NCBI RefSeq assembly: GCF_013185185.1
Contig: NZ_JAAZWE010000008.1
Span: forward strand, 1-64,000
Length of the DNA: 64,000 nucleotides
Reading direction: 5' to 3'
Source: Saccharibacillus endophyticus
Lineage (GTDB): Bacteria > Bacillota > Bacilli > Paenibacillales > Paenibacillaceae
Shown here: one piece after another, positions 17,045 through 26,475 of the stretch
Layout of the letters: every line of letters starts with the position of its first letter
Position numbering within the stretch: position 1 is the first letter of the stretch
Position numbers and translations under genes: made by a program
Notes under the pieces: model-generated
The model's input: only the letters and a program-made list of their open reading frames with translations
The model's database searches: none
What the model was told of the DNA's origin: nothing

Positions 17045-18565
17045 ATGAAGTACGCGAATCCCGTCATTTCCGGGTTTCATCCCGATCCGAGCATATGCCG
17101 GGTGGACGACGATTATTATCTGGTCACGAGCACGTTCGAGTATTTTCCGGGCGTGCCCGTGTTTCACAGCAAGGACCTGGTGAATTGGCGCCGGATCGGA
17201 CACTGCCTGACTAGAGAAAGCCAACTCCCGCTGCACCAAGCCGGCAGCTCGGCGGGAATTTATGCGCCGACGATCCGGCACCACGACGGCTGGTTCTACA
17301 TGGTGACGACCAACGTCAGCGGAGTAGGCAACTTTTACGTGCGCAGCCGGAAGGCCGAAGGGCCGTGGTCGGAACTGATCGGCGTGGCGCAAGGCGGAAT
17401 CGATCCTTCGCTGCTGTTCGACGATGACGGAAAAGTCTACTTCCAATCCGTTCAAAACGGGCCGCAAGGCGAAGGGATTTACCAATGCGTAATCCGTATC
17501 GAAACCGGTGAAATGCTGACGGAAAGCCGTTTGATTTGGAAAGGAACCGGAGGCAACAATCCCGAGGCTCCGCACTTGTACAAAATCAAAAATCAGTATT
17601 ACTTGATGATTGCCGAAGGGGGAACCGAACTCGGGCACATGGAGACGATTGCCAGAAGCGAAAACCCTTTCGGTCCGTTCGAGGCTTGTCCGCATAATCC
17701 GATTCTGACGCATCGCAGCACCGATCTGCCGATTCAGGCAGCCGGACATGCGGATCTTGTCGAGACGCAGGACGGAAGCTGGTGGGCCGTGCTATTGGGC
17801 ATTCGTCCGCCGACGTATCCGAGAAGGCATCATTTGGGACGTGAGACCTTCCTGGCTCCCGTAACCTGGACGGAGGACGGTTGGCCGATTATCGGCGACA
17901 ATGGACGTGTGCTGGAGCAGATGGACGCCCCTTCGCTTGCACCGCATCCATGGCCGACTCCGCCGGTACGCGACGATTTCGATGCGGCGGAGCTGAACGA
18001 CGAATGGATTTTCCTGCGCAATCCTGCGCCGGGCAGTTGGTCGCTCGAAGAACGTCCCGGAGCTCTGACGCTGCGAGGCAGCGAAGCGACGCTGGACGAG
18101 ATCGCTTCTCCCGCCTTCGTCGGTCGCAGATTGTCCCATTTCGATTGCCGTTTGGCGGCGCAGCTTGATTTTGAACCTGGCAGCGCGGTAGAAGAAGCCG
18201 GAATCACATTGTTCATGAACGGCAAGCATCATTACGATCTGGCCGTGACGCAGCGCGAAGGCCGCAAAGTTCTGATGCTTCGACGTACGGTAGGATCGCT
18301 GCGCACCGAGCAATTTTTCGACTGCGGGGTCGGTCCCGTCGAGCTGCGCGTACGCGCGGAAAGTCATCGATTCGTATTCTTCTTCCGCGAAGCAAACGGC
18401 TCGCAGATCGAAGCCGGTTGGGGCGAAACGCACTTCTTGTCGACCGAGATTGCCGGCGGATTCACGGGCGTCATCGCCGCAATGTACGCCGTATCCGGTC
18501 GGGACGCCGAACAAGCGACTTCCGCATTTTTCGATTGGTTCGACTATGAGCCGTTGAATACGTAA
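17045..18565 (+). CDS. GH43 family beta-xylosidase/arabinofuranosidase
   Basis: Inverting glycoside hydrolase of 506 residues, probably cytosolic because no signal peptide is present. The five-bladed propeller starts with NPVISGFHPDPSICR, placing the catalytic base at Asp14. GGIDPSLLFDDDG supplies the pKa-modulating Asp and NNPEAPHLYK the acid Glu. From about residue 320 a beta-sandwich domain (C-terminal GH43 domain) follows, as in XynB-type xylosidases. It likely trims xylo- or arabinoxylo-oligosaccharides brought in with the neighbouring binding protein. Confidence 0.92.
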   Translation: MKYANPVISGFHPDPSICRVDDDYYLVTSTFEYFPGVPVFHSKDLVNWRRIGHCLTRESQLPLHQAGSSAGIYAPTIRHHDGWFYMVTTNVSGVGNFYVRSRKAEGPWSELIGVAQGGIDPSLLFDDDGKVYFQSVQNGPQGEGIYQCVIRIETGEMLTESRLIWKGTGGNNPEAPHLYKIKNQYYLMIAEGGTELGHMETIARSENPFGPFEACPHNPILTHRSTDLPIQAAGHADLVETQDGSWWAVLLGIRPPTYPRRHHLGRETFLAPVTWTEDGWPIIGDNGRVLEQMDAPSLAPHPWPTPPVRDDFDAAELNDEWIFLRNPAPGSWSLEERPGALTLRGSEATLDEIASPAFVGRRLSHFDCRLAAQLDFEPGSAVEEAGITLFMNGKHHYDLAVTQREGRKVLMLRRTVGSLRTEQFFDCGVGPVELRVRAESHRFVFFFREANGSQIEAGWGETHFLSTEIAGGFTGVIAAMYAVSGRDAEQATSAFFDWFDYEPLNT

Positions 18566-18575
18566 TGCTTGAATT

Positions 18576-18610
18576 GGCCTGCCGGCAATTGGCGGGCCGT
18601 TTTTTTTGAA
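18576..18610 (+). terminator. terminator after GH43
   Basis: Stem GGCCTGCC/GGCGGGCC with loop GGCAATT and a run of eight T. Confidence 0.85.
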
Positions 18611-18685
18611 AATGCCTGCTGGATTCCGAATCGAAAGGCGATATAATCAAGACGATCTTTCTTTTGCAAAAAAGGAGCGAACCGA

Positions 18686-19777
18686 TTGAATAACCGCAAT
18701 TTCTTTAATCTCGGAATATCCCTTCCGCGCACCCGGCTCTTATGGGTCTTCCTGCTGCTGGCCGCGACGATTTTTCTTGCCGCGCCTTCGATCCATCATG
18801 TGAATGCCGATATGGCAGCGGTCGGACCGGACGATCCCCATATTCATTACGTCGGCAGATGGGACACTTCCGCGCCGGATACGTATCGGGGATACTGGGC
18901 GGGAACATCGTTCACGACGGCTTTTACGGGAGGCAGCCTACGGTTGAGATTGGGTTACGCCTCGCCGCCCGCGGGTTCCGATCTGTACGCGTCGGTGGAC
19001 GACGGTCCTTTTCACCTCTATAAAAATGCTTCCGGCATCGTTAACCTGACTCCTGAACGGTTAACGCCCGGCGAGCACACGCTGACCGTGGTCACGCGGA
19101 ATATCCGGGACGTTGCCGTGTTCAAAGGCCTGCTTCTGGATGAAGGCGCGCAAACGATTCCTCCGCCGCAGCGTGAGCGCTCGATCGAGTTCGTCGGCGA
19201 TTCGATCACCGTCGGTTACAAAACGCCGAACGTATCGATCGAATCGTACGCTTGGCTGACCGGCGAGCAATTGAACGCCGACCATGCGCAAATCGCGTAT
19301 ACTGGAATCTGTCTCGTCGACGGCGTTTCCTGCAACGGTCTTCCGCCGGCGGGAATGAGCGAGCAGTATTTCAAACTTCAGCCGCTGGACTACGCAGACT
19401 CGCCGGTTTGGGCGGCGGATCGGAAAACGCCCGATGCCGTCGTCATCAATTTGGGTACGAACGACGCACGCGCGGACATCGATGGAGGCGCGTTCAAGGA
19501 TGCTTACGTGAGTTTTCTGGAGCGGCTGCGGCAAGCCTACCCGGATGCGGAGTTGGTGGTGCTGCAGCCTTTGAACGGATATATGAACGCGGAAAGCCGT
19601 GAAGCGGCTGAAATTCGACTGTCGGCGGGAGAAACGAAACTGCATGTAATCGCAACGGACGGATGGCTGTCGGAGCTTGACGGCGACTACACCGATACGC
19701 TGCATCCTTCCGCGCAGGGCAATATGAAGATGGCGGATCGGCTTACGGAAGAATTGCGGCGAACGCTAGGCTGGTAA
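18686..19777 (+). CDS. secreted SGNH-type carbohydrate esterase, CE2-like
   Basis: 363 residues. An N-terminal hydrophobic segment (LLWVFLLLAATIFLAA) acts as signal or anchor. A jelly-roll domain (about 45-155) is followed by the SGNH hydrolase domain with block I FVGDSITVGY (Ser173), the INLGTND block and DTLHPSAQG (Asp337, His340). This two-domain plan is that of CE2 acetyl esterases, which deacetylate xylan or mannan oligosaccharides. The start is TTG18686, supported by AAAAAGGAG ten bases upstream. A terminator lies on each side, so it is transcribed alone, but it fits functionally with the xylan genes before it. Confidence 0.85.
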   Translation: MNNRNFFNLGISLPRTRLLWVFLLLAATIFLAAPSIHHVNADMAAVGPDDPHIHYVGRWDTSAPDTYRGYWAGTSFTTAFTGGSLRLRLGYASPPAGSDLYASVDDGPFHLYKNASGIVNLTPERLTPGEHTLTVVTRNIRDVAVFKGLLLDEGAQTIPPPQRERSIEFVGDSITVGYKTPNVSIESYAWLTGEQLNADHAQIAYTGICLVDGVSCNGLPPAGMSEQYFKLQPLDYADSPVWAADRKTPDAVVINLGTNDARADIDGGAFKDAYVSFLERLRQAYPDAELVVLQPLNGYMNAESREAAEIRLSAGETKLHVIATDGWLSELDGDYTDTLHPSAQGNMKMADRLTEELRRTLGW

Positions 19778-19783
19778 AAAGAC

Positions 19784-19813
19784 GACTTCGGGAGAATTTC
19801 CGAAGTCTTTTTT
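19784..19813 (+). terminator. terminator after the SGNH esterase
   Basis: GACTTCGG/CCGAAGTC stem followed by seven T. Confidence 0.85.
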
Positions 19814-19844
19814 GCGAGCGGGGAAGAAAAGAAGGGGCGCGCAG

Positions 19845-19853
19845 TGGTATAAT
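19845..19853 (+). promoter_or_regulatory. extended -10 promoter upstream of map
   Basis: TGGTATAAT forms an extended -10 element without a clear -35. It would give map a leader of about 225 bases whose sequence I could not assign to any known regulatory RNA. Confidence 0.45.
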
Positions 19854-20084
19854 AGCGGATGATGGCAAAGAGGAGTACTTAGGATTGCGGTCAGTTCCTG
19901 TCTGGCGAGATGGCGGTCCGCGACGACGGTACGGACAGTTCGGAAACAGAATATTTGCAGGCTGCCGGAGCGCAGGGAAACGGTCTCTGTTTGCCCGGAG
20001 CCGACGCGGCATAAAGGCATTATCGGAAAACAACGACGGGGAAGCCCCGGCGTCTACTATTTAAACGGAAAAAGGAGAACAAGC

Positions 20085-20831
20085 ATGATAGCGAAAACAG
20101 AACAAGAAATCGAAGGTTTGAAAAAAATCGGAAGAATCGTGGCATTGATCCGCGACGACTTGAAAGAAATGGCGAAACCCGGCGTACGCACGATCGATCT
20201 GGATCTGCGCGCGGCCGAACTTTTTAAAGAACACGGCGCGGTATCGGCTCCCAAGTCGACCTACGACTTCCCGGGCTATACCTGCATCAGCGTAAACGAA
20301 GAGGTAGCGCACGGTATTCCGAGCGAACGCGTCATTCAAGAAGGCGACCTGGTCAATGTGGACGTGTCCGCTTCCTGCGACGGTTATTTTGCGGATACGG
20401 GCGTATCGTTCGTGGTCGGAAAAGGCGATCCGCGCCTGGTCGAACTGTGCGAAGCGGCTGTCGAGGCATTCGAAGCGGGCGCGGCCAAGATCAAAGCCGG
20501 CTCGAAGCGCAACAACGCAGGCAAAGCGGCTTACAACGTCGCGCGCCGTCACGGCTTCAATATCATCGAAACGCTGACGGGGCACGGAATTGGCACGGCG
20601 CTGCATGACGAGCCGGAGTACATTTTGAGCTATTACGATCCGACCGATACCGATCTGTGGAAAGAAGGCTCGGTGATCGCGTTCGAACCGTTCGTGTCGA
20701 CTAACGCGCGCGAAGTGGTGGAAGACGCGAACGACGGTTGGACCCTTCGAGCCGACGACGGCAGCCTGGTTGCCCAATATGAACATACGATGATTATTAC
20801 CAAAGGCGCGCCGATCATCCTGACCAAATAG
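20085..20831 (+). CDS. map: methionine aminopeptidase type I
   Basis: Cytosolic metalloprotease that removes the initiator Met from new proteins. The 248-residue product shows the pita-bread fold motifs: the DVSASCDGYFADTG segment with two Asp ligands, GHGIGTALHDEPE with the His ligand, and the Glu ligands in the IAFEPFV and YEHTMII segments. AAAAAGGAG precedes the ATG. It is separated from the ribosomal operon where a map copy is often found, so it may be a second paralogue. Confidence 0.95.
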   Translation: MIAKTEQEIEGLKKIGRIVALIRDDLKEMAKPGVRTIDLDLRAAELFKEHGAVSAPKSTYDFPGYTCISVNEEVAHGIPSERVIQEGDLVNVDVSASCDGYFADTGVSFVVGKGDPRLVELCEAAVEAFEAGAAKIKAGSKRNNAGKAAYNVARRHGFNIIETLTGHGIGTALHDEPEYILSYYDPTDTDLWKEGSVIAFEPFVSTNAREVVEDANDGWTLRADDGSLVAQYEHTMIITKGAPIILTK

Positions 20832-20840
20832 GAGTCCGAT

Positions 20841-21824
20841 ATGACAAACATGACGGCAACCCGGCTTTTCAACGAAGCGTTGGCACGGCGGGAGCAATTG
20901 GGCGTGGAACAAGCTTGGAGCTTCGTGCAAGAGCATGGCGATCCGACCGATGCCCGGCAGATGAACCTGCTCTACGCGCTTGCGGCTGCGTCAGGACGGG
21001 CAGACGAGGCGTTTGCGCTGCTGAGCGACGCAGTGACGGAAAAAGGTTTCTGGTACCCGGCCGAGTATCTGCTGGAGGATGAGGATCTGGAATCGCTGCG
21101 CGGACGCGAAGGATTTGCCGAGCTTGCGGATCTGTGCGGCAAGCGCGAGGAAGCGGCGTTGGCGAATGCGGCTCCGGGGCTTACGGTTCTGGAACAAGGC
21201 AAGGATGCGCATGGAGTGACGAAAAAAGCAAACGACGAGACACCCGCTTCGGCGCGTCCGATCCTGCTCGTTCTGCACGGCGATCAGGAAAACGAACGCG
21301 ATACGGAGATGTTTTGGAAGCCTGCTCAGGAGTCGGGCTGGAAGGTGGGCTTGATCCGTTCGTCGCAGATTCGGTTCTCGGCTGCGTACGGTTGGGACGA
21401 TATCGATTTGGGTGCAGCCGAACTGCGGGAGCATCTGGAGACGCTGCGCGGAACGACGGGCGAAGATGCGCTTATCGCGTTAGGCGCTTTTTCGACCGGA
21501 GCCGAAGTCGCGCTGAATGCCGTGCTGCACGATGATTTTCCCGCTGACGGACTTATTCTGGTATCGCCGTGGCTCGACGATGCAGCCGAATGGGCGGAAG
21601 CTCTGGAGCGGTTGGAAGAGCGTAAGCCGCGCAGTTCATGGATTGCCGGCGCCGAAGACGAGGAAGGGCTGCAGTCGTCCAGAGTCTTGACGCAAGCCCT
21701 GCAGGAGCGTGGATTGAAAGCCCGGTTGAAAGTCGTCGCTGGCCTTGGACACGATTATCCTGCCGATTTTTCGCTTCGTTTGGTTGAAGGCCTGAACTGG
21801 ATAGCGGAAGATAAAGGAAAGTAG
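20841..21824 (+). CDS. alpha/beta-hydrolase-like protein with helical N-terminal region
   Basis: 327 residues, no signal peptide. Residues 1-110 are helical and resemble degenerate tetratricopeptide-like repeats (LFNEALARREQLGVEQAW, LLYALAAASGRADEAFALL). From about residue 140 an alpha/beta hydrolase fold follows (PILLVLHGDQENE), with nucleophile elbow GAFSTGAEVAL and a C-terminal His in VAGLGHDYP. The substrate is unknown. Its start is nine bases after the map stop, so the two are co-transcribed. The function is not inferable beyond a likely esterase or peptidase. Confidence 0.75.
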   Translation: MTNMTATRLFNEALARREQLGVEQAWSFVQEHGDPTDARQMNLLYALAAASGRADEAFALLSDAVTEKGFWYPAEYLLEDEDLESLRGREGFAELADLCGKREEAALANAAPGLTVLEQGKDAHGVTKKANDETPASARPILLVLHGDQENERDTEMFWKPAQESGWKVGLIRSSQIRFSAAYGWDDIDLGAAELREHLETLRGTTGEDALIALGAFSTGAEVALNAVLHDDFPADGLILVSPWLDDAAEWAEALERLEERKPRSSWIAGAEDEEGLQSSRVLTQALQERGLKARLKVVAGLGHDYPADFSLRLVEGLNWIAEDKGK

Positions 21825-21833
21825 ATACAGCGT

Positions 21834-21868
21834 AAAAAGGACTGTCCCAAAAAGGTGAGTCCTTTTTC
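21834..21868 (+). terminator. terminator after the map operon
   Basis: AAAAAGGACT/AGTCCTTTTT stem; symmetrical A and T tracts make it bidirectional. Confidence 0.85.
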
Positions 21869-22006
21869 CTGTGCTTACTGAGATCACAGTCACTCTCCAA
21901 ACCGAAAACGTTACCTGAAGTTCGGCTCGAAAATCATCCGATTCCGCAAACCCCCAACTTCTCTGAACTGCCGATTCAATGCGGTGAAGGAATACATAAA
22001 AAATCG

Positions 22007-22035
22007 TTGACACACGATGGGAGTCCCGGTATATT
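22007..22035 (+). promoter_or_regulatory. sigma-A promoter of the mmuP-mmuM operon
   Basis: TTGACA 22007-22012 and TATATT 22030-22035 with a 17-base spacer. The leader of about 90 bases shows no S-box or T-box motif. Confidence 0.75.
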
Positions 22036-22131
22036 GGGTTGAAAATCGTTGGACCCGGCAGGAATGTGTTTCCGAGGCGTCTTGAGTGCGAAGGCGTCTT
22101 TTTGCATGCGGACCGGAAGTGGGGAAGTTGG

Positions 22132-23526
22132 ATGGAGCAGGAGAACAGCGGTAATTTTCAGCGTAAAATGCAGGTCCGGCACGTCGTTATGTTGTCGCTC
22201 GGAGGCGTGATCGGCACGGGATTGTTTCTGAGTTCGGGGTATACGATTCAGCAGGCAGGGCCCATCGGCGCGATTCTTTCGTATCTGGTCGGAGCGGTCG
22301 CCGTATATCTGGTCATGTTGTGTTTGGGCGAACTGTCCGTGCAGATGCCGGAAACGGGAGCTTTTCACAGTTACGCCGCCAAATATCTCGGTCCGGCTAC
22401 GGGATATACGGTGGCTTGGTTGTATTGGCTGACGTGGACGGTAGCGCTCGGCTCCGAATTCACGGCGGCAGGACTGTTGATGCAGCGGTGGTTTCCGGAC
22501 GTCAATGTCTGGATCTGGAGCGCGTTGTTCGCGGCTTTGATTTTCGTTTTGAATGCGAGCAGCGTACGCTTTTTCGCGGAATCGGAGTTTTGGTTTTCGT
22601 TGGTCAAAGTGCTGGCGATCGTCGCGTTTATCGTGATCGGGGCAGCGGCCGTGTTCGGCATCGTGCCGATGCAAGGACACGATACGGCGCCGTTATTCTC
22701 GAATTTGACCGCGGGCGGCTGGTTCCCGAACGGAGCAGGCGCGATTCTCATGACGATGCTGGCAGTGAACTTTGCTTTTTCCGGTACGGAGTTGATCGGA
22801 ATCGCGGCGGGGGAAACGGTCGATCCGGCACGCACGATTCCGAAAGCGATCAAGACCACGCTGCTGCGTCTGGTGCTGTTTTTTATCGGGACGATTGTCA
22901 TTTTGTCAGCGCTGCTGCCGATGACCGACGCGGGCGTGCTGGAAAGCCCGTTCGTTGCCGTCCTTGACCGCGTAGGCATCCCTTATGCGGCGGACGTGAT
23001 GAACTTCGTGATCTTGACGGCGATTCTGTCGGCAGCCAACTCGGGCCTGTACGCGTCTTCGCGCATGCTGTGGTCATTGGCGGACAAAGGAACGATCCCG
23101 CGCTCGCTGTCCGCGATCAACAGACGCGGCGTTCCGATGAATGCGTTGACGCTCAGCATGGCGGGCGGCGCATTGGCGCTGCTGTCGAGCATCGTGGCGC
23201 CGGGAACCGTCTATATCGCGTTAGTGTCGATCTCGGGGCTTGCCGTCGTCGTCGTGTGGATGAGCATCAGCTTATCGCAGCTTATGTTCCGCCGCGCCTA
23301 CGTCAAAGCCGGAAATTCCGTTAACGACCTCGGTTTCCGCACGCCGTGGTATCCGTTTGTGCCGATCGCTTCATTCTTGTTGTGTTTGTTGTCCTGCATC
23401 GGGATCGCGTTCGATCCAACGCAGCGTATCGCATTGTACTGCGGGATTCCGTTTATCGTCGTTTGTTATATCGCGTATTACGCAACCGCCCGAAGACGGG
23501 CAGGGAAAGGAGACGTGCAAGCATGA
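22132..23526 (+). CDS. mmuP: amino acid permease, probable S-methylmethionine transporter
   Basis: APC-superfamily transporter of 464 residues with about 12 membrane spans. The first span carries the family motif [14 protein letters not shown], and the [16 protein letters not shown] loop is typical of the LysP/RocE/YbgF branch. ATG22132 is chosen; the upstream frame lacks a ribosome site. It overlaps the homocysteine S-methyltransferase gene by four bases (ATGA). This pairing, seen also in ybgF-ybgG of Bacillus and mmuPM of Escherichia, is the reason for assigning S-methylmethionine as substrate. Confidence 0.85.
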   Translation: MEQENSGNFQRKMQVRHVVMLSLGGVIGTGLFLSSGYTIQQAGPIGAILSYLVGAVAVYLVMLCLGELSVQMPETGAFHSYAAKYLGPATGYTVAWLYWLTWTVALGSEFTAAGLLMQRWFPDVNVWIWSALFAALIFVLNASSVRFFAESEFWFSLVKVLAIVAFIVIGAAAVFGIVPMQGHDTAPLFSNLTAGGWFPNGAGAILMTMLAVNFAFSGTELIGIAAGETVDPARTIPKAIKTTLLRLVLFFIGTIVILSALLPMTDAGVLESPFVAVLDRVGIPYAADVMNFVILTAILSAANSGLYASSRMLWSLADKGTIPRSLSAINRRGVPMNALTLSMAGGALALLSSIVAPGTVYIALVSISGLAVVVVWMSISLSQLMFRRAYVKAGNSVNDLGFRTPWYPFVPIASFLLCLLSCIGIAFDPTQRIALYCGIPFIVVCYIAYYATARRRAGKGDVQA

Positions 23527-24488
23527 ATTCGAAGCTGAAAAAGTCTGAAAATCCGATTGCGGCCATACTGGCGGAGTATCCGGTGTTGGTTCTGGACGGC
23601 GCGATGGCGACCGAGCTGGAACAGCACGGCTGCGATTTGGACGATCCGTTATGGTCGGCGCGCGTGCTGTTGGAACAACCGGAGAAAATCCGCCGGGTAC
23701 ACGAGGATTATTTCCGCGCCGGAGCCGATTGTGCCATTACGGCGAGTTACCAAGCGACGGTAGAAGGTTTTGCCGGTAGGGGAATCGAAGAACAAAAGGC
23801 GCTCGAATTGATCTGGAGTACCGTGAAGCTGGCGGCAGAGGCACGGGATCATGTATGGGCGGAAGTCCAACGCGAAGGCCGCCCGAAGCCGATCGTCGCC
23901 GGTTCCGTCGGTCCTTACGGCGCTTATCTGGCAGACGGATCGGAATACGTCGGCCATTACGGCGTCGACGATCGGCGTCTGACCGAGTTTCATCGCCCGC
24001 GCGTAAAAGCGTTGATCGAAGCCGGAGCGGATATTCTTGCTTTCGAGACGATTCCTTCGCTGCAGGAGGCTTTGGTGCTGGCGGAATTGTTAAAAAGCGA
24101 ATTCCCCGGTGTCTATGCCTGGATGTCGTTCTCTCTGCAAGACGGCAATCGAATCAGCGAAGGAACTTCTCTCGAAGAGTGCGCGCGGGCGCTGGAAGGC
24201 TATGAAGCGATTGCCGCGATCGGCGTTAACTGTGCTCCGGCATCCTTCGCCGCCGAGGCGATCAAGCATCTTGCCGCTTATACGGATAAACCGCTTCTGA
24301 TCTACCCGAACTCCGGAGAAACTTACGATGCATCCACAAAAACTTGGCATGCCGGAGAGTCGAACGGTTGCGGCAGTTTTGCCGATTCGGCGCTTGCCTG
24401 GCATGAAGCCGGCGCGCGCCTGATCGGCGGCTGCTGTCGAACCACGCCTGAGCAAATTGTCCAAGTTTCGTCTCTATGGCGCAGCTAA
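23523..24488 (+). CDS. mmuM: homocysteine S-methyltransferase
   Basis: Cytosolic zinc enzyme of 321 residues that transfers a methyl group from S-methylmethionine (or S-adenosylmethionine) to homocysteine to give methionine. Conserved elements are [13 protein letters not shown] at the start of the barrel, [16 protein letters not shown], the zinc Cys in GVNCAP and the Cys pair in [15 protein letters not shown]23523 overlaps the permease stop; longer frames run back through the permease gene and are not real. Confidence 0.95.
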   Translation: MNSKLKKSENPIAAILAEYPVLVLDGAMATELEQHGCDLDDPLWSARVLLEQPEKIRRVHEDYFRAGADCAITASYQATVEGFAGRGIEEQKALELIWSTVKLAAEARDHVWAEVQREGRPKPIVAGSVGPYGAYLADGSEYVGHYGVDDRRLTEFHRPRVKALIEAGADILAFETIPSLQEALVLAELLKSEFPGVYAWMSFSLQDGNRISEGTSLEECARALEGYEAIAAIGVNCAPASFAAEAIKHLAAYTDKPLLIYPNSGETYDASTKTWHAGESNGCGSFADSALAWHEAGARLIGGCCRTTPEQIVQVSSLWRS

Positions 24489-24528
24489 AGCATGTTTTAA
24501 AACCCACGACACATTCGTATAACAAAAT

Positions 24529-24555
24529 TCTTTTTTCATATTTTTTGAAAAAAGT
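24529..24555. other. AT-rich hairpin after mmuM
   Basis: CTTTTTTCA and TTTGAAAAAAG can pair around a short T-rich loop. It may act as the terminator of the mmuPM operon, although it is weak in GC. Confidence 0.4.
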
Positions 24556-24600
24556 TCGAAAAAAGTGATCCAACTTCAAACTGCCTGCGTTTCATGGGAT

Positions 24601-24676
24601 GAGAGCGCCACAGACCAGACATCAGGAACGGCCCCATCGCCCGCTTGAGTTTTTTACAACATCGGTTGGCGCTCTC
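24601..24676. repeat. long-loop inverted repeat
   Basis: GAGAGCGCCA (24601-24610) is the exact complement of TGGCGCTCTC (24667-24676), with 56 bases between and TTTT after. No ORF with a ribosome site covers it. Confidence 0.55.
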
Positions 24677-24828
24677 GTTTTCCGCGATACAATGATGCAG
24701 ACCTTCTACATTCGCAACTTGTCAGTCAGCATGAGCAGCAATCAACATGAACCCATTGCACGGCGACAATCCCATACACCTACTTTATTCGCAGCAATCA
24801 CTCCACACGCCGCAGTCGCGGAAACGAC

Positions 24829-24900
24829 AAAAGGCCCCGATTCCAATTCAATGTCACGAAGTTGCACTTCAATGACATCGAACCTACATCGGGGTCTTTT
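24829..24900. terminator. large branched hairpin ending in T run
   Basis: Outer arms AAAAGGCCCCGAT/ATCGGGGTCTTTT with one mismatch enclose TGTCACGAAGT/ACTTCAATGACA. It ends TTTTG and could terminate transcripts from either side. Confidence 0.55.
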
Positions 24901-24979
24901 GTTACGTGAATTATCTTATCTTTTGTTATCCATCTCTTGATTAAATAAAAGCCAAAATTCTCTTCTAAGGAGGGCTTAA

Positions 24980-25090
24980 GCGGAGAGAGAAATTCAGTGA
25001 AAGACGCCTTTGAACTTGGAAAAAACCATTATAAAATTTCAATCCAGTTTTCCAAGTGAGACAGCGTCTTGAACGAATTTCTCTCGCAGC
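24980..25090 (-). repeat. intergenic hairpin element, copy A
   Basis: Outer stem GAGAGAAATTC (24985-24995) with GAATTTCTCTC (25075-25085). Conserved core strands are AAAGACGCCTTTGAAC and GTGAGACAGCGTCTTGAAC. The apical stem is CTTGGAAAA/TTTTCCAAG. It lies between mmuM and the converging CheW-like gene and is inverted relative to copies B, D, E and G. Confidence 0.9.
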
Positions 25091-25113
25091 GCCTGCCCTA
25101 TCCGAAAAGTAAA

Positions 25114-25533
25114 TTAAGCGCCTCCGCCTGTTGTCGAAGCTAACAACGTGTCCACGTTCAACACCAACACCAACCGATCTCCGTGTTCGAACACGGACGG
25201 CAGGAAGCGGCGGCTGGCTACTTCTTCGTTGTCGGCCAATGCGGAATCAGGCACCGAAGCCGTATCGTCCAAAGAGTCGACGAGCAGGGCGACCTTTTCG
25301 CGACGCAGCAGAATAAACTTATCGGTGTCGTTTTGATCTTCATGGGAGATATTCAGCTTTTTGCGCAGATTGAGGATGGTGTAGATCTCTTCGCGGATCT
25401 TGACCACGCCTTCATGCCAATTGGAGGAGAAAGGAATCGACGTACCCGGTTTGGAGTTCTGGATTTCATCGATTTCATGGAACGGAATACCGTACGTTTT
25501 GTCGGCCAATTTAAATAGAATAAAATCGTTCAT
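25114..25533 (-). CDS. CheW-like adaptor protein
   Basis: Single CheW domain of 139 residues (FILFKLADKTYGIPFHEIDE to VLVLNVDTLLAS). CheW domains link chemoreceptors to the CheA kinase at the membrane. No other chemotaxis gene is in the window, so this is an isolated adaptor, possibly for a different kinase. The short tail is Gly-rich (TTGGGA). The nearest ribosome site (AAGGAG) lies a somewhat long 13 bases before the start. Confidence 0.85.
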   Translation of the reverse strand: MNDFILFKLADKTYGIPFHEIDEIQNSKPGTSIPFSSNWHEGVVKIREEIYTILNLRKKLNISHEDQNDTDKFILLRREKVALLVDSLDDTASVPDSALADNEEVASRRFLPSVFEHGDRLVLVLNVDTLLASTTGGGA

Positions 25534-25822
25534 GGTATGCGCCGGTCTCCTTCGTTTACGGATAGAATCCTTTTACGCCAAGTGAGTAATCCTTAACGCA
25601 AAAGCATAGGCTTACCGTCATTATAGGTCATTACGCCTCGCCTTGCTAGCATCATCGTTGCGAAAGGCCCATGCTTTTTCAAGCCGGACGCTGTTCAGAA
25701 GAGAATGCGCATGGTACACTAACAGCGTATCGTACATTTTTTATGCGGAAGTGTGCTATTGTTTAAATTTAGGACCAGATACTAAAGTTGCCGAGAAACG
25801 GAAAGCGGAAGGAGCAGTCGAC

Positions 25823-26446
25823 GTGTTGTATCAACCCCTCGCCAAATTAGCCAGACTTATACTGCGTGGATTCGGGAAGTTCGAGGTTATCGGAGCAGAC
25901 AAGCTGCCGAAGGAAGGCGGCTACGTGATCACCTGCACGCATAGGGGCTGGATCGACGTCATCGCGCTCGGAAGCTCGCTGCTGCCGACCGAAGTTCATT
26001 TTATGGCCAAAAAAGAATTGTTCCGAAAAAAGATTGCCGATAAATTTTTGCGTGATATCAACGCATTCCCGGTCGATCGCGAAAATCCGGGACCGAGCAG
26101 CTTGAAAGTTCCGATTCAACTGCTCAAGCAGGGCAAAACGATCGGGATCTTCCCGTCGGGCACCCGTTCTTCGGAAGACGCGCCGCTGAAGCGCGGCGCG
26201 GTCACGATCGCCAAAATGGCCAAAGTTCCGGTCGTGCCCGCGGCGTTCTCCGGTCCTGCGACGTTCAAGGGACTGCTGCGCGGAACGAAGACCCGGCTCG
26301 TGATCGGAGACCCGATCGCGACCGTATCCGACGAACCGGGAGAAGGAAAAAAAGACCTCAACGAGCTGGCCGACCGTCTGGTGCTCGCGATGAACAATTT
26401 GGAAACGGGATTGCAGCGCCTGGATCAGAATAAACAGCCGAGCTGA
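25823..26446 (+). CDS. plsC: 1-acyl-sn-glycerol-3-phosphate acyltransferase
   Basis: Membrane-associated enzyme that acylates lysophosphatidic acid to phosphatidic acid in phospholipid synthesis. The 207-residue product has the HX4D catalytic motif (THRGWIDV), the FPVDREN segment and the substrate motif FPSGTRS (EGTR variant). The open frame extends back to 25643, but AAGGAG at 25809-25814 points to GTG25823 (or TTG25826). The 290 bases before it contain no other recognised gene. Confidence 0.9.
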   Translation: MLYQPLAKLARLILRGFGKFEVIGADKLPKEGGYVITCTHRGWIDVIALGSSLLPTEVHFMAKKELFRKKIADKFLRDINAFPVDRENPGPSSLKVPIQLLKQGKTIGIFPSGTRSSEDAPLKRGAVTIAKMAKVPVVPAAFSGPATFKGLLRGTKTRLVIGDPIATVSDEPGEGKKDLNELADRLVLAMNNLETGLQRLDQNKQPS

Positions 26447-26475
26447 GTGCTGTTTGATGTCCACCAATAGCCGCA

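Noticed and set aside
24599-24940. 113-codon frame between mmuM and the CheW-like gene
   Set aside because: No ribosome site, no recognisable motif, and it crosses two strong hairpins.
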